From CAIVAT01 sp037133475 (GTDB lineage: Bacteria > Bacteroidota > Bacteroidia > Bacteroidales > FEN-979), in NCBI GenBank assembly GCA_037133475.1, contig JBAXOB010000005.1:62001-126000 (forward strand): 64,000 nucleotides of DNA. Reading direction: 5' to 3'. The position numbers were made by a program, and so were the translations under genes. The notes beneath the pieces are model-generated. The model was given only the letters and a program-made list of their open reading frames with translations, had not been told where the DNA came from and ran no database searches. Positions 1-9,008 of this stretch are shown one piece after another (position 1 is the stretch's first letter; each line of letters starts with the position of its first letter).

Positions 1-2098
1 GGGTGCGAAGCGATTCCGGATCTTTAAAATCGGTGACTTTTGCCGGATTGAGGATCTTGGCAACCTGGATCTCTCCCCGCGCCATCAGCCATAACGAGAA
101 ATGGTCCTTGCGCGCATGGTAGAGCAGCGATTCTTCCGGGATCGTCTTCAGCAAATCCTCAAATTCCTTTAAGGATTTGGCAACAGCAATCTGCCCGCCC
201 TCGTTGTCACGATAGATAAAATTCCCAAACCCCAGGTAATGGGTGATGAAACTTTTAAACTCGACAAGCAGGGTTTCCGAATTTTTATTGATAAAGGAGG
301 CCTTCAGGTCGTATGCTTTCATCGCATTGAGTTCCTCAGAGGACTGAAGAACGATTGGCAGATCGGGGAGGTCCTTCCGGGTATGGGCAACAAGGCTGAA
401 TCCCGCGGTATCGTTCAATTTTCCATCCTTCTTGAACTTCACATCCGAAATCAGGCAAAGGATGTTATCCTTGTATTTGTTAAAGATATAGGTTGCCTCC
501 TCAAACGTGGAGGCAAGGAGTATTTTCGGACGGGCCTTCAGGCGAAGGATGCGGTAAAGCTCGTCGGTGGTAACATCTTCAATGATATTCTTGGTTTGTT
601 CCAGCACAATATTATAGAGCATCGGGAGGTACAGGGAATAATATTTCGATGAATCCTCAACCAGGAGGATAACCCTGACCATGCCGATGCTGGTATCGTT
701 CTCAACATTAATTTTATCCTCAAGATAGTTGATCATGGCAAAGAAAATCTTGGAATCGCCATTCCAGACAAAAACCCTGTCAATCCACACCATCTTTTCG
801 GGTTCCTCCTCATAAACGGCAATATCTGAATTACTGTTAAGCAACAGGAATACAGGGATATACTGATACTGGGCCTTGACTTTATTGCTCAATTCGAGCG
901 GGAAATTCTTGTCCGTACCGATCATAATGATGATCAGGTCGTAATGTTTGCTCCCCAGCTGCTCCATCACCTCTTCGGTGGTAGAAACCCCGGTAATACG
1001 GGGCATCGTACTCAGGCTGAGGGAATAGAATTCACCCAGCACATGCTCCGAAAACCGCCCCTCCTTTTCAATGCTGTAGGCATCATATAAATTGGCAACG
1101 AGCAGGATCTCCTTGACCTTGAAAGGCATCAGGTCGTGGTAAAGGTCGCGGTTGTAGTTGGTACGGTTCAGGAAGGTCTGCAGCAGCTTGCGGCTGTATT
1201 TAACAGGCCCGTCCTGGTCAGGTTTTGTTTCATTTACATCCCGCTGGCCTGAACGTTTGAGGATTGCCTTTCCCTTGACTGAATTCAGGTAACCTGTAAT
1301 CAGGTTGGCCAGGTTGATAATCAGATGCCGCTCCTCCTCCAGGAAGGGTCCTTCAAACGAGGGCTGGAAAGCCTTAAGGTAGCAAATCTGGATATAACCC
1401 TCCTGGTTATCGATGGTTTCGAAACTCTGTTTCTGGGTCCATTGTGTTTCCCGGTAGCCGGGGCTGCTGAGTACCACATTCCCGTACCTGATGCGGCATA
1501 CGGTATAATCGGGGTACTGCCATGCCTTGGGCAGGATCAGGCAGATCTGGTGCAGGGCCTCTTCCGTGGGCTTGCCTGTGCGGAGAATGGCTGTGGTCTG
1601 GTTGATGGCCGTGAGTTCCTTAAGCCGTTCGCGGGTGATGTACCTGCCTTCACGACCCTTCACGCCGTTCAGGTAACCCTCGATGAGAATCCCCAGGTTC
1701 ATCACCAGGTTTCGCTCTTCCTTTAAAAACGGTCCTTCAAAACTTCCGGGAAAATCTTTGAGATAACAGATGGCAATCGAGCCTGTCTGGTTGTCGATGG
1801 TTTCAAAATCCTGTTCCTGCATCCATTCGGTTTCGCGAAAGCCGGGACTGGTGAACTCCATCTCCTCAAACCGTATGCGTGCCACGGTACTTTCAGGATA
1901 TTGCCATGCTTTGGGCAGTATCTGGCAAATTTCGAACAGGGTTTCCGGGATTGATTTCCCCGTCTTGATGATCGACGAGGTATCGTTGATGGCTGCCAGC
2001 TCCTTCAGACGTTCCTGGTTTTCATACACCAACTGGTCCAGATCAACCTTGTCAGGAAGGAGCTTCCCTGTTTTCTTGTTTTCGTCGGATGGCAGCAT
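1..2098 (-). CDS. Tandem GAF / receiver-domain protein, probable N-terminal part of a PEP-synthase-like enzyme (partial)
   Basis: The frame is open from an ATG at 2098 to the left edge (about 699 codons), so the 3' end is missing. Seen: two consecutive GAF-like sensor modules (about residues 25-135 and 140-250) that are clear duplicates, sharing the patterns ILPKAWQYP, FETIDNQ and FEGPFL.EER.L..NL. Next comes a receiver-like segment without an obvious acidic pocket (about 305-420), then a better-formed receiver with VEDS, an ISDVKF aspartate site and a FINKN lysine (about 430-580). The last stretch (HFSLWLMARGEIQVAKIL, then KVTDFKDPESLR) resembles the lead-in to a PEP/pyruvate-binding (PPDK_N) domain in Bacteroidetes PEP-synthase-like proteins. 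That family match is from memory and the catalytic part lies outside the window. The gene reads away from the nickel permease, with about 145 bp between them. Confidence 0.62.
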   Translation of the reverse strand, partial: MLPSDENKKTGKLLPDKVDLDQLVYENQERLKELAAINDTSSIIKTGKSIPETLFEICQILPKAWQYPESTVARIRFEEMEFTSPGFRETEWMQEQDFETIDNQTGSIAICYLKDFPGSFEGPFLKEERNLVMNLGILIEGYLNGVKGREGRYITRERLKELTAINQTTAILRTGKPTEEALHQICLILPKAWQYPDYTVCRIRYGNVVLSSPGYRETQWTQKQSFETIDNQEGYIQICYLKAFQPSFEGPFLEEERHLIINLANLITGYLNSVKGKAILKRSGQRDVNETKPDQDGPVKYSRKLLQTFLNRTNYNRDLYHDLMPFKVKEILLVANLYDAYSIEKEGRFSEHVLGEFYSLSLSTMPRITGVSTTEEVMEQLGSKHYDLIIIMIGTDKNFPLELSNKVKAQYQYIPVFLLLNSNSDIAVYEEEPEKMVWIDRVFVWNGDSKIFFAMINYLEDKINVENDTSIGMVRVILLVEDSSKYYSLYLPMLYNIVLEQTKNIIEDVTTDELYRILRLKARPKILLASTFEEATYIFNKYKDNILCLISDVKFKKDGKLNDTAGFSLVAHTRKDLPDLPIVLQSSEELNAMKAYDLKASFINKNSETLLVEFKSFITHYLGFGNFIYRDNEGGQIAVAKSLKEFEDLLKTIPEESLLYHARKDHFSLWLMARGEIQVAKILNPAKVTDFKDPESLRT

Positions 2099-2244
2099 GA
2101 GATATTTTGAGATGAAGGGCTCAAAATTAGCACTTTCTTTTCAACTTTCAGCTACCCGAAAATGAAATAATCAGCATCAGAATCCAGACCAAATTAATAT
2201 TCCGGCGTTGTCATCAATGATTCACGGAGCTTGCCCGGCGCGAC

Positions 2245-2958
2245 TTAAAACGGGTGAACAAGCCACAGTATTCCGACGGCGATGGCCAGGAAACCACCCG
2301 AAAGGGTAAACCATTTCAGGAAGACCTGCCGGTCGTTCACAACCGACCGGAAAGCAACCAGCCCAAGGATGAAGGCAAAAAGGATCATGGTGAAAATTGT
2401 ACCCGCAGCAAAGGCCGCCACATAGGTAACCGAATCCCAAACCGTTGGTAACGCAAGGGATGGCAATAAAGCAAACAGGTGGCTGAACCCAGCAAACCCG
2501 TGAATGGTCCCGATAAACAGGGCCGTAACGGCATTCTGCCGGACCGTCCGTACATGCACATGATCATGTCCCCGGGCCTCATGATGCGTGTGTTTATGAA
2601 TGTGTGCGTACAGGAACGGTTCGGTATGGAAATGGGTATGGGGGCGGTTTCCGTGCCGGTGGCGCCGGTATGTCCTGACAATTGCCCAGGTGCCGATTCC
2701 AATCAGCAGCATCCCGATGACAGTATCACTGTAGTGCGAGATTGCCTCAACCGGAAGAAATGCTTTGAACAGGATAAACAGCAAACCTATCAGCAGCATG
2801 CCCACCGTATGCCCGATTCCCCAGGACAGGCCGATGGTCCACGACTTTTTCCGGCTGTCAATCGCAAGCGGGGTCACGGCTGCAAGATGATCCGGGCCTG
2901 TAACAACGTGTGCCACACTGGCGATAAAGCCTGTCAGGAGTGTTAACATAGCGGTCAT
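2245..2958 (-). CDS. Nickel/cobalt permease-like membrane protein (NiCoT/UreH type)
   Basis: 237 residues with about six hydrophobic segments. The first helix carries HVVTGPDHLAAV, an HX5DH-type motif similar to the HX4DH signature of nickel/cobalt permeases. A second conserved-looking helix has GTIHGFAGFSHLFAL. Between TM3 and TM4 is a histidine-rich loop (residues about 97-133) suited to metal capture. In this family such proteins import Ni2+ or Co2+ across the inner membrane. Its place beside hyp and [NiFe] hydrogenase genes favours nickel, which is inference. A perfect inverted repeat lies just upstream of the start. A heavy-metal exporter of the same broad superfamily is the main alternative. 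Confidence 0.75.
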   Translation of the reverse strand: MTAMLTLLTGFIASVAHVVTGPDHLAAVTPLAIDSRKKSWTIGLSWGIGHTVGMLLIGLLFILFKAFLPVEAISHYSDTVIGMLLIGIGTWAIVRTYRRHRHGNRPHTHFHTEPFLYAHIHKHTHHEARGHDHVHVRTVRQNAVTALFIGTIHGFAGFSHLFALLPSLALPTVWDSVTYVAAFAAGTIFTMILFAFILGLVAFRSVVNDRQVFLKWFTLSGGFLAIAVGILWLVHPF

Positions 2959-2967
2959 TTAAGGGAT

Positions 2968-2996
2968 TAAAAGTAGATAAAATATATATACTTTTA
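2968..2996. promoter_or_regulatory. 8-bp inverted repeat upstream of the nickel permease, candidate operator or divergent promoter core
   Basis: TAAAAGTA (2968-2975) and TACTTTTA (2989-2996) are perfect reverse complements separated by 13 bp, so their centres are 21 bp apart (two helical turns). The left arm read on the minus strand, TACTTTTA, is one base from the phylum -7 box TAnnTTTG and ends 9 bp before the permease ATG at 2958. The same holds for the right arm on the plus strand. Either two weak divergent promoters or a dimeric repressor site would fit. Confidence 0.4.
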
Positions 2997-3132
2997 CGGG
3001 TAAAAAATGTTCTGTCAATTTTCAGTCCCCGCGTAACGGGATGTTGAAAAAAACAGGGAAGCCGTATTTCAGACAGGGAAACCCGGAAGCATAATCCGGC
3101 GGTGAAAATTAGGTTAATAAAAGCCCAACCTA

Positions 3133-3140
3133 TATTTTTG
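3133..3140 (+). promoter_or_regulatory. -7 box for the TPR membrane protein
   Basis: TATTTTTG matches the Bacteroidetes -7 consensus TAnnTTTG exactly and lies 47 bp before the ATG at 3188. I see no good -33 TTTG at the usual spacing. Confidence 0.45.
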
Positions 3141-3187
3141 TATCGGAAACCAGATATACAGCGCAATAAAAACAACATATTGAAATA

Positions 3188-5311
3188 ATGAGCAATACCG
3201 TCAGCAAACCTAAGAGCAAACCCGGTGCAGTTAAGGGCAGCATGCCTTCGCCAAATCTTCTGAAAAAGCAGGGCACGATTGAATCCATCTCCCTTTTACA
3301 GTTATTGGCAATCATGGGAGCCCTTGTTGTTATAACCTTTGTCGCATTTCTCCCTGCACTGCGGAACAGCTTTGTTTTGTGGGATGATCCCGGTTACGTT
3401 TACGAAAATGGCCTGTTGAAGAATTTCAGTTTTGCCAGGGTCTATTCTTTTTCCACCTTTGTCATGGGCAATTATCATCCGCTTACCATCACCTGGCTGC
3501 ATTGGGAATCATTGATTTTCCCTAAGGGAAACCCCGCGGTTTACAGTGGTTTTGACCCATTCTGGTTTCACCTGAACAACCTCTTGTTACACCTGCTGAA
3601 CACCACCCTTGTTTTTCTGGTAGTTTATGAACTGCTCGACAGGAAGGGCTGGAAAACAGCGGCCGTCACGGCGCTTTTATTCGGAATCCATCCGATGCAT
3701 GTCGAGTCGGTCACATGGATTTCAGAGATAAAGGATGTGCTCTTCTCATTTTTCTTTTTGCTGGCGGCATGGATGTATCTGCATTATACACGGAGGAGAA
3801 ACTACGGAATACTGGCAGGTTCGTTCGTGTTGTTTATCCTGTCTTGTCTTGCAAAAGGCCAGGCTGTAACATTGCCACTGGCGTTCCTGCTGTTTGATTA
3901 TTTCAGGGGCCGGAAATTCGATAAAACCGCTATACTGGAAAAGATTCCCTTTTTTATTGTTTCCCTTCTCTTCGGCCTTCTTGCCATCAGGGCGCAAGGC
4001 ACGGGCATCAACAAAGAAATTGAGGTTGTTACCAATATACTTTACGGATGGTACGGATTGCTGCTTTACCTGCTGAAACTGGTATTGCCCGTCAACCTGT
4101 CAGGGTCCTATCCCTATCCATCCAACACATTAAAGCAGGTTCCCTATTATCTTTATATCGCTCCTGTCATCCTTGTCGCTCTTTGTTTTGCCGTTTACAA
4201 AACCCTGAAGTTCTCAAAAGATTATCTTTTCGGCTTCCTCTTCTTTCTTTTCACCATCTCCATTACATTGCGCTTTATCCCGTTAGGCGACAGTTATATC
4301 GCCGACCGTTACACCTATATCCCCTATATCGGTTTGTTTTTCATCTGCGGGCGCCTCTTTTCCCGGTTTGCCGATAGTCCGCGATGGAACAAGCTGGCAG
4401 TTGCGGTTTTGGTCGTATTAACCATGGTACTGGGAACCTTAACCTGGAACCGGACGCAGGTATGGAAGAACAGTTTTACCTTCTGGGAGGATGTTTCAGC
4501 ACAGTATCCCGACTACTGGCGCCCGCACTTTTGCATGGGATGTGAATATGTTACCGGCGGGAATTACCAGAAAGCGCTCGAAAATTTTAATTTTGTCTGT
4601 GACAGGGAGGCTTCGGCGCCCACCTATGTTTACCTCTCCCGTGCGGCGCTGTATGTAAATAACCTGAAGGAGTATGACAAGGGTATTGCGGACTATCAGA
4701 AAGTTCTTGATATTAAGGATGAATCGGGGATGTTTGCCAGCGACAGGCTTGAAGCCAGGAAAAACATGGGGCTTGCCTACAACAAAAAGGGCGATTTCGC
4801 CAATGCCCTTAAAATACTGGATGAATTGATCGGACTGGATCCGGAGAAACCTGTCAACTATTTCCTTAAGGGGAATGCCCTTGAGGGGCTGGGGAGGTTT
4901 GCTGCAGCCGATTCTGCCTTTACGCATGCCATAAACCTCTCCCCCGGGTATACCGATGCATATCAAAACCGGGGAATCCTCTACACTGACAAGATTGGCG
5001 CCTATGAAAAAGGAATTGCCGATTTTAAAAAAGTACTCGAATTACAGCCTGGCAATACGACCGCTTCCGTTAACCTCGGAGTATGTTATTTTAAAGATAA
5101 TAAACCAGGCGAGGCGATCGCCATCTTTTCCAGTCAGATTGCTGCCAGCCCGGCCGACGGGAGGTTGTATTATCTCCGGTCGCTGGCTTATGCACAGGAT
5201 AAAAATTATACCCAGGCATACAACGACCTGGCAAAGGCAAAGGACCTGAAGATTGCGGTTTCCGAAAAGGATTTGAATGAAGTCAGGATGAAGGCTAAAA
5301 TCAAGGGTTAA
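3188..5311 (+). CDS. TMTC-like polytopic membrane protein with C-terminal TPR repeats
   Basis: 707 residues. Residues 1-35 are polar. A multi-spanning GT-C-like membrane half follows (about 36-430). It has the typical first-loop motif FVLWDDPGYV (an acidic DD pair), then HPMHVESVTWISEIKDVL and, near its end, GDSYIADRYTYIPYIGLF. These patterns belong to the TMTC / O-mannosyltransferase-like family. From about residue 445 to the end is a string of tetratricopeptide repeats facing the periplasm by topology. Bacterial members are usually annotated only as TPR proteins. A sugar-transfer role is possible but not shown. It separates the nickel permease from hypF; its stop is 42 bp before the inferred hypF start. 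Confidence 0.75.
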   Translation: MSNTVSKPKSKPGAVKGSMPSPNLLKKQGTIESISLLQLLAIMGALVVITFVAFLPALRNSFVLWDDPGYVYENGLLKNFSFARVYSFSTFVMGNYHPLTITWLHWESLIFPKGNPAVYSGFDPFWFHLNNLLLHLLNTTLVFLVVYELLDRKGWKTAAVTALLFGIHPMHVESVTWISEIKDVLFSFFFLLAAWMYLHYTRRRNYGILAGSFVLFILSCLAKGQAVTLPLAFLLFDYFRGRKFDKTAILEKIPFFIVSLLFGLLAIRAQGTGINKEIEVVTNILYGWYGLLLYLLKLVLPVNLSGSYPYPSNTLKQVPYYLYIAPVILVALCFAVYKTLKFSKDYLFGFLFFLFTISITLRFIPLGDSYIADRYTYIPYIGLFFICGRLFSRFADSPRWNKLAVAVLVVLTMVLGTLTWNRTQVWKNSFTFWEDVSAQYPDYWRPHFCMGCEYVTGGNYQKALENFNFVCDREASAPTYVYLSRAALYVNNLKEYDKGIADYQKVLDIKDESGMFASDRLEARKNMGLAYNKKGDFANALKILDELIGLDPEKPVNYFLKGNALEGLGRFAAADSAFTHAINLSPGYTDAYQNRGILYTDKIGAYEKGIADFKKVLELQPGNTTASVNLGVCYFKDNKPGEAIAIFSSQIAASPADGRLYYLRSLAYAQDKNYTQAYNDLAKAKDLKIAVSEKDLNEVRMKAKIKG

Positions 5312-5353
5312 TTCAGGTCAGGTTATTATTTTCAATCAGTTAATCAACGCTCT

Positions 5354-7627
5354 ATCAAATCATCGATCATTACCGTAACGGGCCTCGTTCAGGGAGTCGG
5401 GTTCCGCCCCTTTGTTTACAGGATGGCCATGAAGTACAGGCTTACCGGCTGGGTTCAGAATACGAATGAGAATGTTCTCATCCGGGTCACCGGGAACCAG
5501 GCCGATATTGCACTTTTCCTTGATTCGTTTCAACGGGAGGCGCCCCCTGCCTCCATGATTGAAAAGGTTACAGTCACGGAGACGGAAGCTGAGCCCTTCA
5601 CAGGGTTTTCCATCCTTCACAGCCATGATGTATCGGAAGATATCACCGAAATCAGCCCTGATATTGCCGTTTGCAGCGACTGCCTTGAGGATATGGCCAG
5701 GGAGGGCTCCCGGCACGACTATTCATTTGTAAACTGCACCAACTGCGGCCCCCGGTTTACCATCATCCGCGATCTCCCCTATGACAGGGATAAAACGACC
5801 ATGCAGCCATTTATCATGTGTCGTGATTGCAGGGAGGAATACCAAACCATAACCGACCGCAGGTTCCATGCACAGCCAACCGCCTGTGGAATCTGCGGAC
5901 CGCAATATGAGGTGTTCCTTGACGGCAACCGGGCCAATGCGGCAATCGGGGAAATCATCCTTCAGGTTTCAACCATTATCGATAACGGAGGAGTTGTTCT
6001 GATGAAGGGACTGGGGGGCATGCATGCGGCCTGTGATGCCTTCTGCGACACCGCCGTTGCAAAACTCAGGGAGATTAAAAACCGCGAGGGAAAACCCTTT
6101 GCAGTGATGTTCCGCGATGCCGGATCGTTACGGGAATACGTTAACCTGAGCATCCCGGAAGAGCAATCGCTTCTGTCATGGCGGAGGCCCATCGTACTGC
6201 TGGAAATTAAAAACGGAAAGGCAGGGCGAGTTGCCGGGAATGTAAATGCCGGACTCAGTCTCATTGGCGTGATGCTTCCCTATCTGCCATTCCACCACCA
6301 GCTTTTCCAACATCTGAAGACCTCAGCCATCGTAATGACCAGCGGGAACTTCAGCAGCGAACCCATTCTTACTGGCAACCAGGTTGCGCTTGACCAGTTT
6401 TCGCATCTTATGGATGCCATCGTGCTGCATGACCGGGATATCTATAACCGCACCGATGATTCGGTGGTACGCATCATCGATGGAAAAGAGAGGATCATGC
6501 GGCGTTCGCGCGGCTATGTCCCGGCACCCGTAAGGACGACCCTGAATACCGACGGCATCCTGGCCTTCGGGGCAGAACTGACCAATTGCTTCTGCGTTGG
6601 CAAGGGCAGGAAGGCATTTTTAAGCCAGCATATCGGTGACCTGCAGGGCCTTGAAACGACGCTGTTCTATGAACAGACCATCGACAGGTTCCTGCAGCTT
6701 TTCCGTGTGAAACCCTCGCTGCTTGCAGTTGACATGCATCCTGATTATATCTCCACGAAAACAGCCGGAAAGTTTCCCGGAATTCCGCTGGTGACCGTAC
6801 AGCATCATCACGCCCATATTGCATCCTGTATGGCCGAACATGGCCTGGATGAGAAGGTAATCGGCGTTGCCCTTGATGGGACTGGCTACGGCGACGACGG
6901 CCATATCTGGGGAGGTGAGTTTTTCGTTTGTGACCTGGTTGACTATAACCGGATAACCCATTTTGATTATCTCCCGTTGCCCGGCGGAGACCTTGCTGCC
7001 GGGGAGCCCTGGCGAATGGCAGTTTCGTACCTCTACAAAGTCTATGGCAATGAATTCAGGAAGCTGGAACTGCCCCTCTTCCATGAGGTAGATCCTGAAA
7101 AAATCGAGATAGTCGTCAGGATGATCGACCGGGACATAAACTGCCCGCTGACCTCCGGCGCCGGAAGGTTATTCGATGCGGTGGCCTCCCTGCTTGGCCT
7201 TTGTCAGACGGCAACCTTCCAGGCTGAGGGCCCGATGCGACTTGAATCGATGGCGTTGACTGGTTGCCATGAATCCTACCCGTTCGAAACTCTACCCGTC
7301 ATACGGTTTGACAATACCATCAGGGGAATTGTTGATGACCTTGCCAGGAAAACGGATATCAAAATAATTGCATCAAAGTTCCATAATACCATAATTTCCG
7401 TTATCTTTGAATCTGTAAATGCCATCCGCAACAGGGAGGGTATCAGCCGGGTAGTTCTTTCGGGCGGGGTTTTTCAGAATAAATACCTTTTGGAAGGGAT
7501 CATGGCCCGGTTCCGGAAAAACTTGTTTACCGTTTATGCACATACCGTCGTGCCAACAAACGACGGAGGGATTTCATTGGGTCAGCTCGCTGTAGCATCA
7601 AAAAGGAGGGAAAATAAATGTGTTTAG
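5354..7627 (+). CDS. hypF: Carbamoyltransferase HypF, [NiFe] hydrogenase maturation
   Basis: HypF makes the CN ligands of the NiFe active site from carbamoyl phosphate and ATP, passing the carbamoyl group to HypE. Seen in order: an acylphosphatase domain (GLVQGVGFRPF), two zinc fingers built from four CxxC pairs starting with CSDC near residue 107, a YrdC/Sua5-like domain (about 180-370), and a Kae1-like domain with VQHHHAHIASC and GVALDGTGYGDDG. Start choice: the first ATG is at 5423, but it lies inside the acylphosphatase domain and would remove its phosphate-binding loop. The frame stays open back to the stop at 5309 and has no ATG, GTG or TTG. I placed the start at ATC 5354 (KSSIITVTGLVQGVG); ATT 5369 is the alternative. 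Total about 757 residues, normal for HypF. It overlaps hypC by 10 bp. Confidence 0.93.
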   Translation: MKSSIITVTGLVQGVGFRPFVYRMAMKYRLTGWVQNTNENVLIRVTGNQADIALFLDSFQREAPPASMIEKVTVTETEAEPFTGFSILHSHDVSEDITEISPDIAVCSDCLEDMAREGSRHDYSFVNCTNCGPRFTIIRDLPYDRDKTTMQPFIMCRDCREEYQTITDRRFHAQPTACGICGPQYEVFLDGNRANAAIGEIILQVSTIIDNGGVVLMKGLGGMHAACDAFCDTAVAKLREIKNREGKPFAVMFRDAGSLREYVNLSIPEEQSLLSWRRPIVLLEIKNGKAGRVAGNVNAGLSLIGVMLPYLPFHHQLFQHLKTSAIVMTSGNFSSEPILTGNQVALDQFSHLMDAIVLHDRDIYNRTDDSVVRIIDGKERIMRRSRGYVPAPVRTTLNTDGILAFGAELTNCFCVGKGRKAFLSQHIGDLQGLETTLFYEQTIDRFLQLFRVKPSLLAVDMHPDYISTKTAGKFPGIPLVTVQHHHAHIASCMAEHGLDEKVIGVALDGTGYGDDGHIWGGEFFVCDLVDYNRITHFDYLPLPGGDLAAGEPWRMAVSYLYKVYGNEFRKLELPLFHEVDPEKIEIVVRMIDRDINCPLTSGAGRLFDAVASLLGLCQTATFQAEGPMRLESMALTGCHESYPFETLPVIRFDNTIRGIVDDLARKTDIKIIASKFHNTIISVIFESVNAIRNREGISRVVLSGGVFQNKYLLEGIMARFRKNLFTVYAHTVVPTNDGGISLGQLAVASKRRENKCV

Positions 7628-7842
7628 CCATACCTGCAAAAGTAATCAGCATCGAAGGGTCAACGGCCCTGGTGGCGATCGAAGATGTGGAATACCAGGC
7701 CAGTCTTTTACTGATCGATGATGTGCATCCCGGCGATTTCGTCATGATCCATGCCGGGTTTGCCATTGAAAAAGTAGATGCCGAAGAGGCTGCTGAAACG
7801 TTACGTCTGCTGAATGAGATTGCAGCAAACAGCCCTCAGTAA
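7618..7842 (+). CDS. hypC: Hydrogenase assembly chaperone HypC
   Basis: 74 residues beginning MCLAIPAKV, with the invariant Cys2 that binds the Fe(CN)2CO unit and the large-subunit precursor. Length is normal for HypC/HupF. It acts in the cytoplasm with HypD as the scaffold on which iron receives its CN and CO ligands. It overlaps the end of hypF by 10 bp, so the two are probably translationally coupled. An 86-bp gap precedes hypD. Confidence 0.95.
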   Translation: MCLAIPAKVISIEGSTALVAIEDVEYQASLLLIDDVHPGDFVMIHAGFAIEKVDAEEAAETLRLLNEIAANSPQ

Positions 7843-7928
7843 ATCTATCCTGATCAGGATGCCGGGGCATTATCCGGTTATCAGAGGAAGTATACCGAAA
7901 CAACCATCGACGAAGAAACGCGCAATAA

Positions 7929-9008
7929 ATGAAATATATCGACGAATACAGGCAAAAGGATTTGATTCTTGCCGTTTCAGAGGAGTTGAGGAGAGTTTCA
8001 AAAAAAGAGATCACGTTGATGGAGGTTTGCGGCGGACATACCATGGCGATCCATCGCTTCGGTTTACACACGTTGCTGCCACCCACCATTCGCCTTTTAT
8101 CGGGCCCGGGATGCCCTGTCTGTGTTTCCAGCCAGCATTTTCTCGATACAGCCATTGCCTACAGCAAAGTTCCCGGCGCCATTGTCACCACCTATGGAGA
8201 CCTGATCAGGGTACCCGGTTCGGTTAGTTCGCTTGAAAAAGAAAAGGCAAACGGGGAGGATATCCGGATTGTCTATTCCGTTCTGGATTCTCTGGAGATT
8301 GCCAAAAAAAATCCTGGCCGGCCGGTTGTTTTCCTTGGAATCGGGTTTGAAACCACTGCTCCCGCGACAGCTGCGGCCATCGTAAAGGCAAAAGCAGACA
8401 ATATCAACAACTTTTTCGTATTGAGTGCCCACAAACTTATGCCGCCTGTCATGAAAGCCCTGGTTGATGAGGGGGTGAAGATCGACGGATTTATCGCCCC
8501 GGGTCATGTAACCGCCATCACCGGCACCGCCATTTACAATGACCTTGCCACAGTATATGGACTGGGCGTGGTGGTGGCCGGATTTGAACCTGTCGACATG
8601 ATGCAGGCGATCCTTATGCTGACCCGGCAGCTGGAAACGGGCGCACCAAGGGTTGAAATCCAATATAAACGCATTGTCCATCAAGAGGGAAATACGATTG
8701 CAGCCGGGTACCTTGCCAGGGTTTTCGAACCCGGGGATGACCGGTGGAGGGGTCTGGGGACCATTCCCGCCAGCGGACTGAAGATCCGGGATGAATTCTC
8801 GGCATTTGATGCGGAAAAATCCTATCCGCTAGCCGTTCCCGAGCCATCCGATCCCAAAGGCTGTATCTGTGGCTCCATCCTGCGGGGGGCGAAAACACCC
8901 AATGAATGCAAACTCTTTGCCACCCGGTGCACCCCTTCCGATCCGGTTGGCGCGTGCATGGTTTCCGGCGAAGGTACCTGTGCCACCTACTATAAATACC
9001 GGTCATGA
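7929..9008 (+). CDS. hypD: Hydrogenase maturation iron-sulfur protein HypD
   Basis: 359 residues. Family motifs are present: MEVCGGHTMAIHRFG near the N-terminus, GPGCPVCVS near residue 60, GFETTAPATA near 140, and the C-terminal cysteine set CICGSILRG...CKLF...CTPSDPVGACMVS that holds the [4Fe-4S] cluster. HypD with HypC holds iron while CN from HypE/HypF and CO are attached. The stop overlaps the hypE start by 4 bp (ATGA), a classic coupled junction. Confidence 0.96.
   Translation: MKYIDEYRQKDLILAVSEELRRVSKKEITLMEVCGGHTMAIHRFGLHTLLPPTIRLLSGPGCPVCVSSQHFLDTAIAYSKVPGAIVTTYGDLIRVPGSVSSLEKEKANGEDIRIVYSVLDSLEIAKKNPGRPVVFLGIGFETTAPATAAAIVKAKADNINNFFVLSAHKLMPPVMKALVDEGVKIDGFIAPGHVTAITGTAIYNDLATVYGLGVVVAGFEPVDMMQAILMLTRQLETGAPRVEIQYKRIVHQEGNTIAAGYLARVFEPGDDRWRGLGTIPASGLKIRDEFSAFDAEKSYPLAVPEPSDPKGCICGSILRGAKTPNECKLFATRCTPSDPVGACMVSGEGTCATYYKYRS

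Noticed and set aside
2479..2946. 155-residue frame antisense to the nickel permease
   Set aside because: Methionine- and histidine-rich shadow of the permease's own coding sequence.
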